Assembly (NCBI RefSeq): GCF_003057875.1
Contig: NZ_PYXZ01000001.1
Span: forward strand, 988,259-1,052,258
Source of the DNA: Nocardioides currus
GTDB lineage: Bacteria > Actinomycetota > Actinomycetes > Propionibacteriales > Nocardioidaceae
Direction: 5' to 3'
DNA length: 64,000 bases
Shown: positions 35,912 to 44,816 of the stretch, one piece after another
How positions within the stretch are numbered: the first letter of the stretch is position 1
How the letters are laid out: every line of letters begins with the position of its first letter
The notes under the pieces: model-generated
What the model was told of the DNA's origin: nothing
Databases searched by the model: none
The model's input: only the letters and a program-made list of their open reading frames with translations
Program-made: the position numbers and the translations under genes

Positions 35912-36999
35912 GACGGCGCCCAGACCCGGAACCAGTCGACGTCCATTGCTCGGTCCGCGGCGTCCGTCGGAAGCGCGCGACGCGGCGCAAGCATCGCGAG
36001 TCCGACCGTCATGGGAGGCAGGATCGTGGCTGCCTTCACCGTCCGCACCTCGTTCCCGTCGATCAGGAAGGTGTACCCGTCCGGCATCCAGCGGACGGCG
36101 TAGACATGGAACTGTCCGTCGTTGACCCCGAGGTCGGTCGGGACAACGCGCCGCGACGACCGGATCACCCCGTCGACCGATGTGTGCACATCAGTGTCGA
36201 ACCGTGGATGTGCCTCAGTCCCGGCCGTGCCTCCGATCAGCACGCCCTCGTGGTTGTCGTCGATGAGCCAAGGAAGGCCCGGGTCTCCCGGTTGCAGCCA
36301 GAACTGCCCGGTGACGTCGCGGTTGCGCGGAAACCTGATGCGCGCAGCCGTCGTGCCGTAGCCGAGTTGGCCGCGATAGATCAGATGACCGTTGAGGCGC
36401 GCCGGCAGACCGGTGGTCCGACACATTCGGTCCGGGTCCTCCTCGACCGTCAGGGTCATCACCCCGTCGGCCTCGACGACCTGGTCCTGGTCGCTGGTGG
36501 AGCAGGTCGGCCCCTCGTCCGGTTGGTCGACCTTCAGCCACAGCTCGCTGACCAAGCCGTCGTCGAACTCCTCCGAGAGCCATAGGGCGGGCCCGGCCAG
36601 CGTCGGGTTGAGCTCGGTGACGGACCTGGCGCCGTCAATAAGGGTGACGATTCGGCTGTAGGCCGCTTCGGGCGACACCAGCCTGACCTCGCCCTTGTCG
36701 TCTGTGGGCCCCTCGTCCTCGACCACCCACCGACCCTCGGCCCAGACCTCGAGGCGCACGGCCTGCCCGGCCGAGGCGTCCGGCACCTCCACGTCCACCC
36801 AGTAGCCGGCCGCGCCGGCCGCCTCCGCGTTCGGACCGGGCTCGATCAACTGCGGCTCCGCCCGCACGACCAGACCGGTGTCGGCCGGACCCGGATCGGC
36901 CGCAGGTGGCGCCGACCACCGAGGAGCCGTCCACGCCGTCAGCAGCAGCGCGCCGGTGAGGACCGGCGCAAGCACGATCCTGGCGTCGATGCGTGGCAC
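35908..36999 (-). CDS. GH16-like (concanavalin A-like) exported protein
   Basis: A 363-residue protein with an N-terminal hydrophobic segment (LAPVLTGALLLTAWTA) for export or anchoring, an Ig-like stretch (about 40-130), and a beta-jelly-roll domain resembling glycoside hydrolase family 16. The supporting blocks are LWLSEEFDDGLVSELWLK and FHVYAVRWMPDGYTFLIDGNEV. The usual ExDxxE catalytic motif is not obvious: the corresponding region reads WLIDDNHEGVLIGG. It may therefore bind rather than cleave a glycan. GTG 36999 follows GACAAT by 6 nt. It is translationally coupled to the VanY-like lipoprotein. Confidence 0.75.
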   Translation of the reverse strand: MPRIDARIVLAPVLTGALLLTAWTAPRWSAPPAADPGPADTGLVVRAEPQLIEPGPNAEAAGAAGYWVDVEVPDASAGQAVRLEVWAEGRWVVEDEGPTDDKGEVRLVSPEAAYSRIVTLIDGARSVTELNPTLAGPALWLSEEFDDGLVSELWLKVDQPDEGPTCSTSDQDQVVEADGVMTLTVEEDPDRMCRTTGLPARLNGHLIYRGQLGYGTTAARIRFPRNRDVTGQFWLQPGDPGLPWLIDDNHEGVLIGGTAGTEAHPRFDTDVHTSVDGVIRSSRRVVPTDLGVNDGQFHVYAVRWMPDGYTFLIDGNEVRTVKAATILPPMTVGLAMLAPRRALPTDAADRAMDVDWFRVWAPS

Positions 37000-37093
37000 G
37001 GCGCCATTGTCTCCGAGCCCCGACCTCGATTCCAACCGGGCGCGGGCGCGGCAGTACAGTGCGAGGCGGTCGCATCAACGGGGAAGGAACGTC

Positions 37094-38245
37094 ATGGAAA
37101 CCATCCCATTCGCGCGCCCCGACGTGGGCGCCGCCGAGGCCGCCGCCGTCAGTGACGCGATCCTGTCCGGCTGGGTCACCACCGGACGGATCAGTGCCGA
37201 GTTCGAGCAGGCCTTCGCCGAGCGCGTGGGCGCGGCGCACGCCGTCGCGGTCAACAGCGCCACCGCCGGGCTCCACCTCGCCCTCGAGGCCGCCGGCATC
37301 GGTCCGGGCGACGAGGTGCTCGTCCCCACCTGGACCTTCACCGCCTCGGCGGAGGTCGTGCGCTACCTCGGCGCCGACCCGGTGCTGGTCGACGTCGACC
37401 CCGACACCCTGGCCCTCGACCTGTCCGCCGCGAAGTCCAAGGTCACCGACCGCACCCGCGGCGTGATCCCGGTCCACTTCGCGGGCCTGCCGATGGACCC
37501 TCGCGCGCTCGCCGCCTTCGCGGCCGAGCACGACCTCGCGGTCGTCGAGGACGCCGCGCACGCGTTCCCGGCATCGCACTCGGGCCAGACGGTCGGCGCC
37601 GGCACCTCCGCCGCGACGGTCTTCAGCTTCTACGCCACCAAGACCATGACCACCGGCGAGGGCGGGATGGTCACCACCGACGACGAGGACCTCGCCCGGC
37701 GGGTGCGGGTCATGCGCCTGCACGGGATCGACCGCGACGTCCTCGACCGCTACACGCGGGTGGGCGCGTCCTGGCAGTACGACGTCGTGGCGCCCGGTTT
37801 CAAGTACAACATGACCGACGTCGCCGCCGCGATGGGACTCGTGCAGCTCGGCCGCGCCGAGTCGATGAAGCAGCGCCGCGCCGACATCGCCGCGCGCTAC
37901 GACGCCGCGTTCGCCGACCTCCCGGTCCGGCTGCCGGCCGCTGCGGGCGAGGGCGTGGAGCACGCGTGGCACCTGTACTCGATGCGGCTGCTCGACGAGG
38001 CCCCCGTGGACCGCGACACCTTCGTCCAGCTGATGCAGGAGCAGGGCGTCGCGTGCAGCGTGCACTTCATCCCGCTGCACCTGATGACCTACTGGCGCGA
38101 GCGCCACGACCTGAGCCCGGAGGACTTCCCCGTCGCCAGCGACGCCATCACCCGGGTCGTCAGCCTCCCCATCTCCTCGGCCCTCACCGACGACCAGGTC
38201 GAACGGGTCGTCGCCGCCGTGCGCTCGGCGCTCAAGGCGACCTGA
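37094..38245 (+). CDS. DegT/DnrJ/EryC1-family sugar aminotransferase
   Basis: A 383-residue PLP-dependent aminotransferase acting on a nucleotide-linked keto-sugar. The PLP lysine is in FYATKTMTTGEGGM near residue 183, with VNSATAGLHLAL and EDAAHAFPASHSG upstream. GFKYNMTDVAAAMGL resembles ArnB/PglE-type enzymes that aminate a 4-keto sugar. The 4-keto substrate could come from the PglF/CapD-like dehydratase at 52298. ATG 37094 has GAAGGAAC upstream as ribosome-binding site. First gene of a three-gene plus-strand operon, two bases before the phosphoglycosyl transferase. Confidence 0.92.
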   Translation: METIPFARPDVGAAEAAAVSDAILSGWVTTGRISAEFEQAFAERVGAAHAVAVNSATAGLHLALEAAGIGPGDEVLVPTWTFTASAEVVRYLGADPVLVDVDPDTLALDLSAAKSKVTDRTRGVIPVHFAGLPMDPRALAAFAAEHDLAVVEDAAHAFPASHSGQTVGAGTSAATVFSFYATKTMTTGEGGMVTTDDEDLARRVRVMRLHGIDRDVLDRYTRVGASWQYDVVAPGFKYNMTDVAAAMGLVQLGRAESMKQRRADIAARYDAAFADLPVRLPAAAGEGVEHAWHLYSMRLLDEAPVDRDTFVQLMQEQGVACSVHFIPLHLMTYWRERHDLSPEDFPVASDAITRVVSLPISSALTDDQVERVVAAVRSALKAT

Positions 38246-38247
38246 TC

Positions 38248-38838
38248 GTGCTCAAGCGCGGCATCGACGTCCTCGGATCGGTCGTGGGCTCCGTCCTGCT
38301 CTCGCCGGTCCTGGTCGCGATCGCGGCCCTGATCCGCCTGCGCGAGGGCGCGCCCGTGTTCTTCCGGCAGGAGCGAGTGGGCCTGGACGGCCGGACCTTC
38401 CGGATCCTCAAGTTCCGCACCATGCGCGTCAGCCGACCGGGTGCCCCCGAGGTCACCGTGGCCGGTGACGACCGCGTCACCGACATCGGCCGGGTGCTGC
38501 GCCGCACCAAGCTCGACGAGCTGCCGCAGCTCCTCAACGTGGTCCGCGGCGAGATGAGCCTCGTCGGGCCGCGTCCCGAGGTCGCGCAGTACGTCGCCGA
38601 CTGGCCCGACGACGTGCGTCGGGTCGTGCTCTCGGTCCGGCCCGGCATCACCGACCCCGCCTCGCTCGAGCACTTCGACGAGGAGGCCGTGCTGGCGACG
38701 TACGACGACCCGATCGAGGCCTACCGGACGATCGTGACGCCGAGGAAGCTCGAGATGTACCAGCGCTACGTGGCGACCCAGTCGCTCGTCGGCGACCTGC
38801 GCATCATCATCGCAACCGTGAGGAGGGCGTTCACGTGA
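38248..38838 (+). CDS. Undecaprenyl-phosphate sugar phosphotransferase (PglC-like)
   Basis: A 196-residue monotopic phosphoglycosyl transferase that starts glycan assembly by moving a sugar-1-phosphate onto undecaprenyl phosphate. It has one N-terminal re-entrant hydrophobic segment (GSVVGSVLLSPVLVAIAAL), FFRQERVGLDG, ILKFRTM and DELPQLLNVVRGEMSLVGPRPE, the catalytic core. It is the short PglC/WcaJ-core type without extra membrane helices. GTG 38248 lies two bases after the aminotransferase stop, and its own stop overlaps the next gene. It is the likely priming enzyme for the polysaccharide locus. Confidence 0.93.
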   Translation: MLKRGIDVLGSVVGSVLLSPVLVAIAALIRLREGAPVFFRQERVGLDGRTFRILKFRTMRVSRPGAPEVTVAGDDRVTDIGRVLRRTKLDELPQLLNVVRGEMSLVGPRPEVAQYVADWPDDVRRVVLSVRPGITDPASLEHFDEEAVLATYDDPIEAYRTIVTPRKLEMYQRYVATQSLVGDLRIIIATVRRAFT

Positions 38839-40070
38839 CGCCGCCGGCATCGACGAGGCCGCTGAAGGTGTGGCTCGTCAACCACTACGCCATCCCCGAG
38901 AGCGCGCCCGGCATCACCCGCCACGCGACCCTCGCCCGGCTGATGGACGAGCGCAGCGACGTCGAGACGGTGATCGTCTCCGGCCGGGGCCACTACTGGA
39001 ACGTCGCCGAGGCCCGCGACGAGAAGGCCGACCGGTTCGAGTCCGTGCCCGTGGACGTGGCGCCCGCCAACGGCATTCGCCGCGTCCTCAACATGCTCCA
39101 CTTCGCGCTGCGAGTCGTCACGAAGGGCCTGCGCACCCCGCGCCGCAAGCGGCCCGACGTCGTCCTCGCTTCCAGCCCGCACCTCTTCGGGGCGGTGGCC
39201 GGCTGGATGGTCGCCCGCTGGTTCCGCGTCCCGTTCGCCCTCGAGGTGCGCGACCTGTGGCCGATGTCGCTGGTCGAGCTCCTCGGCCTGAAGGGCTGGC
39301 ACCCGCTCGTCGCGGTGATGAAGGTGATGGAGCGGTTCGTCTACCGCGCCGCCGACGTCGTCTTCCTCGTGCTGCCCGGCAGCGGCACGCACGTGCAGCG
39401 GGTCGCGGGCCGCACTGTGCGGCTCGCCACGGTCCCCAACGGCGTCGACGTCTCCACCCTCCCAGAGCCGGGGACCCCGGCGTCGGTGACCACCGGCGGC
39501 CCGGTGAGCGTGGTCTACGCCGGCGCGCACGGCGTCCCCAACGCCCTCGACACCATGCTCGACGCATGGACCATCATCGAGCGGCGACCGGACGCCCCGG
39601 CGATGACGCTGCGGCTGATCGGCGACGGCAAGGAGAAGGACAACCTCCGCGCGCTGGTGGACGAGCGTGGCCTGACCACCGTCACCTTCGAGGACCCGGT
39701 GCCGAAGCCGCAGGTGCGTGAGCGCATGCGCGACGCCGACATCCTGATCATGACGTGGCGCGACTCGCCGCTCTACGCCAACGGCATCAGCCCCAACAAG
39801 CTCTACGACTACATGGCCGCCGCGCGCCCCGTGATGATCGCGGTCGACACCCCGATCAACCCGGTCGCCGAGGCCGACGGCGGGGTGTCCGTGCCGCCGG
39901 AGGACCCGGCCGCCCTGGCGGAGGGGCTGCTCCGGCTCGCCGCCACCTCGCCGGAGGAGCGGGCACGCCTGGGCCGCAACGGTGCCGCCTACGTCCACGA
40001 GCACCACGACCTGGCCAAGGTCGCCGACCGGATGGCGCAGGAGCTGCGGACCGCGGTGGGGCGCGGGTGA
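38835..40070 (+). CDS. Glycosyltransferase family 4 (WbuB-like)
   Basis: A 411-residue GT-B glycosyltransferase. The N-terminal part (VWLVNHYAIPESAPGITRHA) and the phrase FALEVRDLWPMSLVELLGL are typical of WbuB-like GT4 enzymes. The C-terminal donor-binding domain has VVYAGAHGVPNALDTML and NGISPNKLYDYMAAARPV. It adds a sugar from a nucleotide donor to the lipid-linked acceptor made by the preceding PglC-like enzyme. GTG overlaps the previous stop by 4 nt. Converges with the Wzz-like gene 12 bp away. Confidence 0.92.
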   Translation: MTPPASTRPLKVWLVNHYAIPESAPGITRHATLARLMDERSDVETVIVSGRGHYWNVAEARDEKADRFESVPVDVAPANGIRRVLNMLHFALRVVTKGLRTPRRKRPDVVLASSPHLFGAVAGWMVARWFRVPFALEVRDLWPMSLVELLGLKGWHPLVAVMKVMERFVYRAADVVFLVLPGSGTHVQRVAGRTVRLATVPNGVDVSTLPEPGTPASVTTGGPVSVVYAGAHGVPNALDTMLDAWTIIERRPDAPAMTLRLIGDGKEKDNLRALVDERGLTTVTFEDPVPKPQVRERMRDADILIMTWRDSPLYANGISPNKLYDYMAAARPVMIAVDTPINPVAEADGGVSVPPEDPAALAEGLLRLAATSPEERARLGRNGAAYVHEHHDLAKVADRMAQELRTAVGRG

Positions 40071-40082
40071 GCAGTGCTCCTG

Positions 40083-41162
40083 TCAGCGGACCTTCGTTGC
40101 GTCGCGGGTGACAGCGATCACGCCGGCGAAGGGTCCGTCTGCCACCGAGAAGGCCCGGTGAGCCAGGTCCAGGTCCGACCGCTTGTCCTGGCCGAGGCGT
40201 ACGACGAGCACAACAGGTCCACGGAGGGCCGCTGAGCCGGCGGAGCGAGCGAAGGGCTCGCCCAGCTCGACCTCGCTGGTCGCCTCGCCCACGATGGACT
40301 CACGCAGGTCGTCGGCCGGGCGCGCGCCGACGGGGATCAGGGTGACCGGTCCCCGCGCCGACAGCCGGTCGATGACCTGACCCACCCCCCAGTTGCCGTG
40401 AGCGCGGGAGATCTCGGAGATCAGGGTTCCGGCGCCCGTGACCCCGTCGATGTCGTCGCGGTAGCGGAGACGACGCGTCGACAACCCGCTCATCGCGACG
40501 ACGCCCGCAGCCAGCAGCCCGAACGCCAAGGCGAGGAGTGCGGCCGTCGCGCCCCGGTTGCTGCTCGACGAGAGCTGCCGGACCTCCGGCGTGGGTGCCG
40601 TCTTCCCAGCGATCTCGGTCAGCGACTCCCGCTCGACACGCAGCTCCGCCAGCGTGCTGGCGTTCTCAGGGCCATTCGGCTGGCCCGCACCAGTGGAACC
40701 GTCAAGCGCGGCGATGCCGGCATCGACCGAGGCCAGCCTGCGGTCGGCCAGCTCGGCGACGAACGACTGGTACAACTCCGAGAGCTCTGCGGCGAAGGCC
40801 TGTGTGCTTTCACGCGCGGCATCGATCGTCGGCGCCGTGGCCCGGACCGAGACCGACGTCTTGTCGACTGCCATGGTGGCAACGAGAGCGGCGCCCTCCA
40901 CTGCGTCACCCAAGGACTTGGCAGTGGCCTCGGACTGCAGCTGCGACACCATCGACTCCACCGGTGGAACTGTGCTCGGTCCAGTCGCATTCACCTGCAC
41001 GAGCGGCGTGGCGACGACCGACTCGAATGTCGCGGAGTCCTCCCCGCCAGCCGTGGCGAGAGCGAGGGCACCACCGACGATGGCAGCGGCCACGGGTACC
41101 CACCAACGGCGGCGGAGGGCATCCAGACCTCGTGTGATGTCTGTGGTTGCATGGGGGCTCAT
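40083..41162 (-). CDS. Wzz-like polysaccharide chain-length / co-polymerase protein
   Basis: A 359-residue inner-membrane protein. TM1 is at about residues 20-40 (WWVPVAAAIVGGALALATAG), a helical, coiled periplasmic-type region spans 60-200, and TM2 lies near 205-225 (GATAALLALAFGLLAAGVVAM). The C-terminal region (250-359) looks Rossmann-like but lacks a Walker A motif, so no tyrosine kinase activity is expected. The arrangement matches Wzz/Wzc-N regulators of polymer length. ATG overlaps the stop of the polymerase-like gene (ATGA). Last gene of the minus-strand operon. GC is lower than in the window's housekeeping genes. Confidence 0.75.
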   Translation of the reverse strand: MSPHATTDITRGLDALRRRWWVPVAAAIVGGALALATAGGEDSATFESVVATPLVQVNATGPSTVPPVESMVSQLQSEATAKSLGDAVEGAALVATMAVDKTSVSVRATAPTIDAARESTQAFAAELSELYQSFVAELADRRLASVDAGIAALDGSTGAGQPNGPENASTLAELRVERESLTEIAGKTAPTPEVRQLSSSSNRGATAALLALAFGLLAAGVVAMSGLSTRRLRYRDDIDGVTGAGTLISEISRAHGNWGVGQVIDRLSARGPVTLIPVGARPADDLRESIVGEATSEVELGEPFARSAGSAALRGPVVLVVRLGQDKRSDLDLAHRAFSVADGPFAGVIAVTRDATKVR

Positions 41163-42589
41163 ACGTAATGCTCCTGATGACCGGTGTGCGGGGGTTCGAG
41201 CGTGGCATCGAGTGGATCAGTGTCAGGGGGTGCCGGCGATCGCGAGCCCGCCCAGCAGGCCGCCAGGCACACCAGCCCCGGGAGCAGGACCAGCTCCACC
41301 ACGACCGCGCGCAGCGACTCCGGTCCGCTGCGCAGAACGATAACGGGTAGACCGGCTGCCGGCAGCACGGCCGCGGGGAGGGCGAAGGCCGATCTGACCA
41401 GCCCACGCGCCGCGAGGGCCAGTCGCTGCAGCACCGCGAGCACCAGCCCGAAGGACAGTCCTGCGACCGGGACACCGAGGGGGCCCAGGCGCATCCACCA
41501 GGCCGCCACGTAATGGACGGTGAACACCTGATCGGCAGGAGCATCGACAAGCGTGGCGTAAGCCTGGTAGCTGTTGGCGGCGAACGGGTCGCGCACCAGG
41601 TCCTGCGACCGGATCACCCCGTAGAGCGACATGTGGCTCGCGATCTTCTCCGAACTCCCGGCGACCTGCTCCACGATGGCTCGCGGCTGGGTCACGCTGG
41701 TCTCCAGAGCCTGGACCACGGCGCCCGGACTCGAGAGATCGCCACCTCGCGAGTTCCCGATCGCCCCGAGCGCCAGCAGACCTAGGAGGGCAAGCAGCAG
41801 GAACCGAGCCGCTTGCGGGCGCCGTTCGACACGAGTGCTGGGGAGATAGCGCCACCTCAACCACCCCGTCCCGACTGCGCCCATGATGACCAGCGGGACG
41901 GCTCTGTTGCCGAGCAGGGCGTTCTCGGCCATCACCTCCAGGAAGAGCGCAGCATAGGCCAGCCAGAGGAATCGACGCGCCGTCGGGCGATAGCGCTGGC
42001 GGCCGGCCACGAAGCCCAGCCAGAGCGCCAGGCCGGCGGCCAGTGAGTAGGAGGTGGTCACGTTGAGGTACTGGTAGATGCGCAGCTCGCCGCCCAGCGA
42101 GCCCTGGACCGTCCGGGTCGCGGTATACAGGCTCGCGCCGCCGCTGCCGGCGACCAGGATCCCCACGATGAGCACCTTCAAGGCGGTGAACACGCTCAGG
42201 ATCGCAACCAGCACGGGGTGCGCGAACCGGCCGCTGAGCCGCTGCCACGTGCCGAGCGCCTCGGGATCCCGACCAGCCGGCTTGGCGAGCAGCAGGACGG
42301 TGAGCGCGGCGATCGTCAGGAATCCCGCGTAGGACAGCAGGGTGAGCGCGTAGTCCCCGTCGACCAGGATCGGGTACAGCCGGTCCTCCATGTACGTGAA
42401 GGTGGTCCCCCCCGCCACGCGCTTGCTGGGCAGGATGGACAGGGCGCCGACCAGCGACCAGTACGCACCCAGGGCCAGGACGATCACCATCGCCGGGCTA
42501 CGAGTCACCCGGAACACCGCGGAGCACAGCAGCACGTAGGCGAGCAAGAACGCCACGGTGCCCACCATCAGGACGTCAGCGAGGATCAC
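41159..42589 (-). CDS. Wzy-like polysaccharide polymerase (multi-spanning membrane protein)
   Basis: A 476-residue protein with ten or more hydrophobic helices and a large loop before the last helices (residues about 290-370). This is typical of O-antigen/capsule polymerases, which have little sequence conservation. The call rests on topology and on position between a glycosyltransferase and a Wzz-like protein. GTG 42589 overlaps the previous gene's stop (GTGA) and gives the N-terminus MILADVLMVGTVAFLLAYV. Its own stop overlaps the Wzz-like start. It would link repeat units on undecaprenyl diphosphate at the outer face of the membrane. Confidence 0.72.
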   Translation of the reverse strand: MILADVLMVGTVAFLLAYVLLCSAVFRVTRSPAMVIVLALGAYWSLVGALSILPSKRVAGGTTFTYMEDRLYPILVDGDYALTLLSYAGFLTIAALTVLLLAKPAGRDPEALGTWQRLSGRFAHPVLVAILSVFTALKVLIVGILVAGSGGASLYTATRTVQGSLGGELRIYQYLNVTTSYSLAAGLALWLGFVAGRQRYRPTARRFLWLAYAALFLEVMAENALLGNRAVPLVIMGAVGTGWLRWRYLPSTRVERRPQAARFLLLALLGLLALGAIGNSRGGDLSSPGAVVQALETSVTQPRAIVEQVAGSSEKIASHMSLYGVIRSQDLVRDPFAANSYQAYATLVDAPADQVFTVHYVAAWWMRLGPLGVPVAGLSFGLVLAVLQRLALAARGLVRSAFALPAAVLPAAGLPVIVLRSGPESLRAVVVELVLLPGLVCLAACWAGSRSPAPPDTDPLDATLEPPHTGHQEHYV

Positions 42590-43821
42590 GACGCCCCGGA
42601 TGTCTGGGCGACGCCGGTGAGAGTGGCCATCGTTTCCGCGGTCGCCTCCCGATCGAACTCCCTCGAGACCCTCTCGGCGGCCCTGGCGCACACCGCCTCG
42701 GTCTCGTCCGTATCCTGCGTGGCGTCCGCGATCGCGGTCGCGAGAGCGGCAGCGTCGCGGTCCTGGACCAGCCACCCGCACCCGGTCGTGACCAAGGTCG
42801 GGATCGAACCGGTGCGCGTCGAGATGACAGGCGCTCCATTGGCCATCGCCTCGATGAGGACGACGGGTATGCCCTCTTCCTGTCCGTCATCCGCCTTGAT
42901 GCTGGGCAGGACGACGACCGGTCGCCGGCGCCCCAGGAAGGCGCGCAGCTCGTCAAGCGGGACGATGCCGTGCAGGACGACGCGGCCGCCGAGGTCATGA
43001 CGTTCGATGGCGGCCTCGATGCGACCGCGCTCGGGACCGTCCCCGAACAGGTGGACCTGCAAGTCCTGCCCCGCCGCCACACGAGCCGCGACGGCTTCGA
43101 GCAGGAGCAGGTGACCCTTCTTCTCGACGAATGCGCCGGGGCAGCAGATCAGGTCAGAACCCAGCGGGTTGGCTTCCCACGTCGACCGCTCCGGAACGGC
43201 GACGCCGGTACGGACCAACGGCACCGGGCAGGCCGGGCGGGTCGAGGAGGCAACCTTCTCCGCCATCTGCCGTGCGCCCAGCTCGTCGGCCACGCGCAGG
43301 AAGGCCGCAGACTCGATCTTCTGGGCCATGGCGTTGTCTGCATCGATGTCCCAGCGAAAACCGGTGGCACTCCAGGGGAGCCCCATGATGTCGCCACAGA
43401 TCATCGCCATCGTGGCCGGGTGCGCGAACCAGTAGCCGTGAACGTGGGTGACCTCACGAGACCGTGCGATGTCAGCGAGCCAGAGCGCCTTCGGCACGGT
43501 CGAGAGGTTGGCGACGAAGTTGCGCAGACTCCCGGAGCCAGCCAGAGCCCGCACGACCACCCGGATGCTGCGTCCGGGTCGCCGAAGGAGAGTCCGCACC
43601 GCCCCCCGGACGACCGTCAACGAGACCACGGGCTCAGCCAGGACGCGATCGGCCAGTCCGCTGTCGACGGACGCCGGATTGGGACCTGCGGTCTGGGTGC
43701 GCGCCGGGACGACGATCAGGTCAACGCCCCGACGCATCATCGTCTCGAGCTCGTCCTGGACGAAGGCTTCCTCGGTCGTCGAGTACGGAACTCGGCCCGT
43801 GATGGCGAGCAGCGTGTTCAC
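42586..43821 (-). CDS. Glycosyltransferase family 4
   Basis: A 411-residue GT-B enzyme. The donor domain shows CCPGAFVEKKGHLLLLEAV, VHLFGDGPERGRIEA and VVLPSIKADDGQEEGIPVVLIEAMANGAPV, the EGIPxxLxEA version of the GT4 nucleotide-sugar-binding motif. The N-terminus (ITGRVPYSTTEEAFVQDEL) resembles colanic-acid-type transferases. It overlaps the epimerase stop (ATGA) and the polymerase start, so it sits inside a tightly coupled operon. Sugar specificity cannot be read from sequence. Confidence 0.9.
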   Translation of the reverse strand: MNTLLAITGRVPYSTTEEAFVQDELETMMRRGVDLIVVPARTQTAGPNPASVDSGLADRVLAEPVVSLTVVRGAVRTLLRRPGRSIRVVVRALAGSGSLRNFVANLSTVPKALWLADIARSREVTHVHGYWFAHPATMAMICGDIMGLPWSATGFRWDIDADNAMAQKIESAAFLRVADELGARQMAEKVASSTRPACPVPLVRTGVAVPERSTWEANPLGSDLICCPGAFVEKKGHLLLLEAVAARVAAGQDLQVHLFGDGPERGRIEAAIERHDLGGRVVLHGIVPLDELRAFLGRRRPVVVLPSIKADDGQEEGIPVVLIEAMANGAPVISTRTGSIPTLVTTGCGWLVQDRDAAALATAIADATQDTDETEAVCARAAERVSREFDREATAETMATLTGVAQTSGAS

Positions 43822-44729
43822 CGGGCCGAGGTCCCGATTCCGGCGGTGCGCAGCGACGCCACCACCTCGCGAACGCCGGCATCGAAGTCTTCGGTGGGCG
43901 CCCAGCCCGTGAGATCCATGAACGGCGCGTCGTCCAGCTGGACTGACATGGGATCGACACCCGACGCGGGCCGGTGCTCCACGATCGCCGTGAGACCGGT
44001 CGCCTCCTCCAGAGCCGCGATGACGTCGCGGATGCTCACCGACTGCGGACCACCCAGGTCGAAGGTCCCGCGGGCGCCACCCTCGAGCGCTGCCGTGACC
44101 GCCCGCGCCAGGTCACGCACGTGCAGGTAGTCACGCACCGCGGTGTCGTCGCCGAGGATCCTGATCGGTTCGCCCGCCAGGATCGCGGCCGCGAACACGG
44201 TGACCGCCCCGAGCCCGGCGCTGGGATTCTGCCCCGGGCCGTAGACGGCGGAGGGCCGGATGGTCGTCAACGCGTAGCCGAACATGCTCGCGTGGGACTC
44301 CGCTATCCCCTCGGAGACGGCCTTGGCCCAGCCGTAGGCTGGCGGAGCGCCCGAGCTCTGGCGGATGGCGGTGAGCCCGCCCCCGGAGCTCAACAGCACG
44401 ACCTTGCGCACCCGTGCGATACCGCACGCGAGCATGGTGTTCGTGGTCGGGACCACCGAGTCGCGGATCTGACCGGCGTAGTTTCGAACAGCACTTCGCG
44501 GATGCCCAGACCAGGCGGCGTGGACCACAGCGTCCACCCCGAGTCTCTCGAGGCCCGCCGCGAGGGCGTTGGGGTCGCTCAGGTCGTCGCGGATGTGGTC
44601 CGGATCGTCGGATGACTGGCGGTCGATCGGCACGACACGGTGCCCGTCGTGGGTCAGCTGCTCGCGCACGTGGCGTCCGATGAACCCCGCGGCACCGGTC
44701 ACTGCCACCGTGAGCTGCGATTCAGTCAC
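43818..44729 (-). CDS. NAD-dependent nucleotide-sugar epimerase/dehydratase
   Basis: A 303-residue extended short-chain dehydrogenase/reductase. The NAD-binding loop is VTGAAGFIGRHV near residues 10-21, and YGWAK holds the catalytic Tyr-xxx-Lys near 145. PSAVYGPGQNP and GDDTAVRDYLHVRDLARAV are typical of UDP-glucose 4-epimerase-like proteins. It likely changes the configuration of a nucleotide sugar for this polymer. GTG 44729 is preferred; GTG 44735 is also in frame. An 88-bp gap separates it from the flippase gene upstream, so a second promoter may exist here. Confidence 0.9.
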   Translation of the reverse strand: MTESQLTVAVTGAAGFIGRHVREQLTHDGHRVVPIDRQSSDDPDHIRDDLSDPNALAAGLERLGVDAVVHAAWSGHPRSAVRNYAGQIRDSVVPTTNTMLACGIARVRKVVLLSSGGGLTAIRQSSGAPPAYGWAKAVSEGIAESHASMFGYALTTIRPSAVYGPGQNPSAGLGAVTVFAAAILAGEPIRILGDDTAVRDYLHVRDLARAVTAALEGGARGTFDLGGPQSVSIRDVIAALEEATGLTAIVEHRPASGVDPMSVQLDDAPFMDLTGWAPTEDFDAGVREVVASLRTAGIGTSAR

Positions 44730-44816
44730 GAGCACAAGTCTTTCCCCCGAATCCGTGGCGCCGTACCCGTACCGGTCGCGGAGCCTCGGCAAGTAAACGG
44801 TGTGGCCACGACACGG

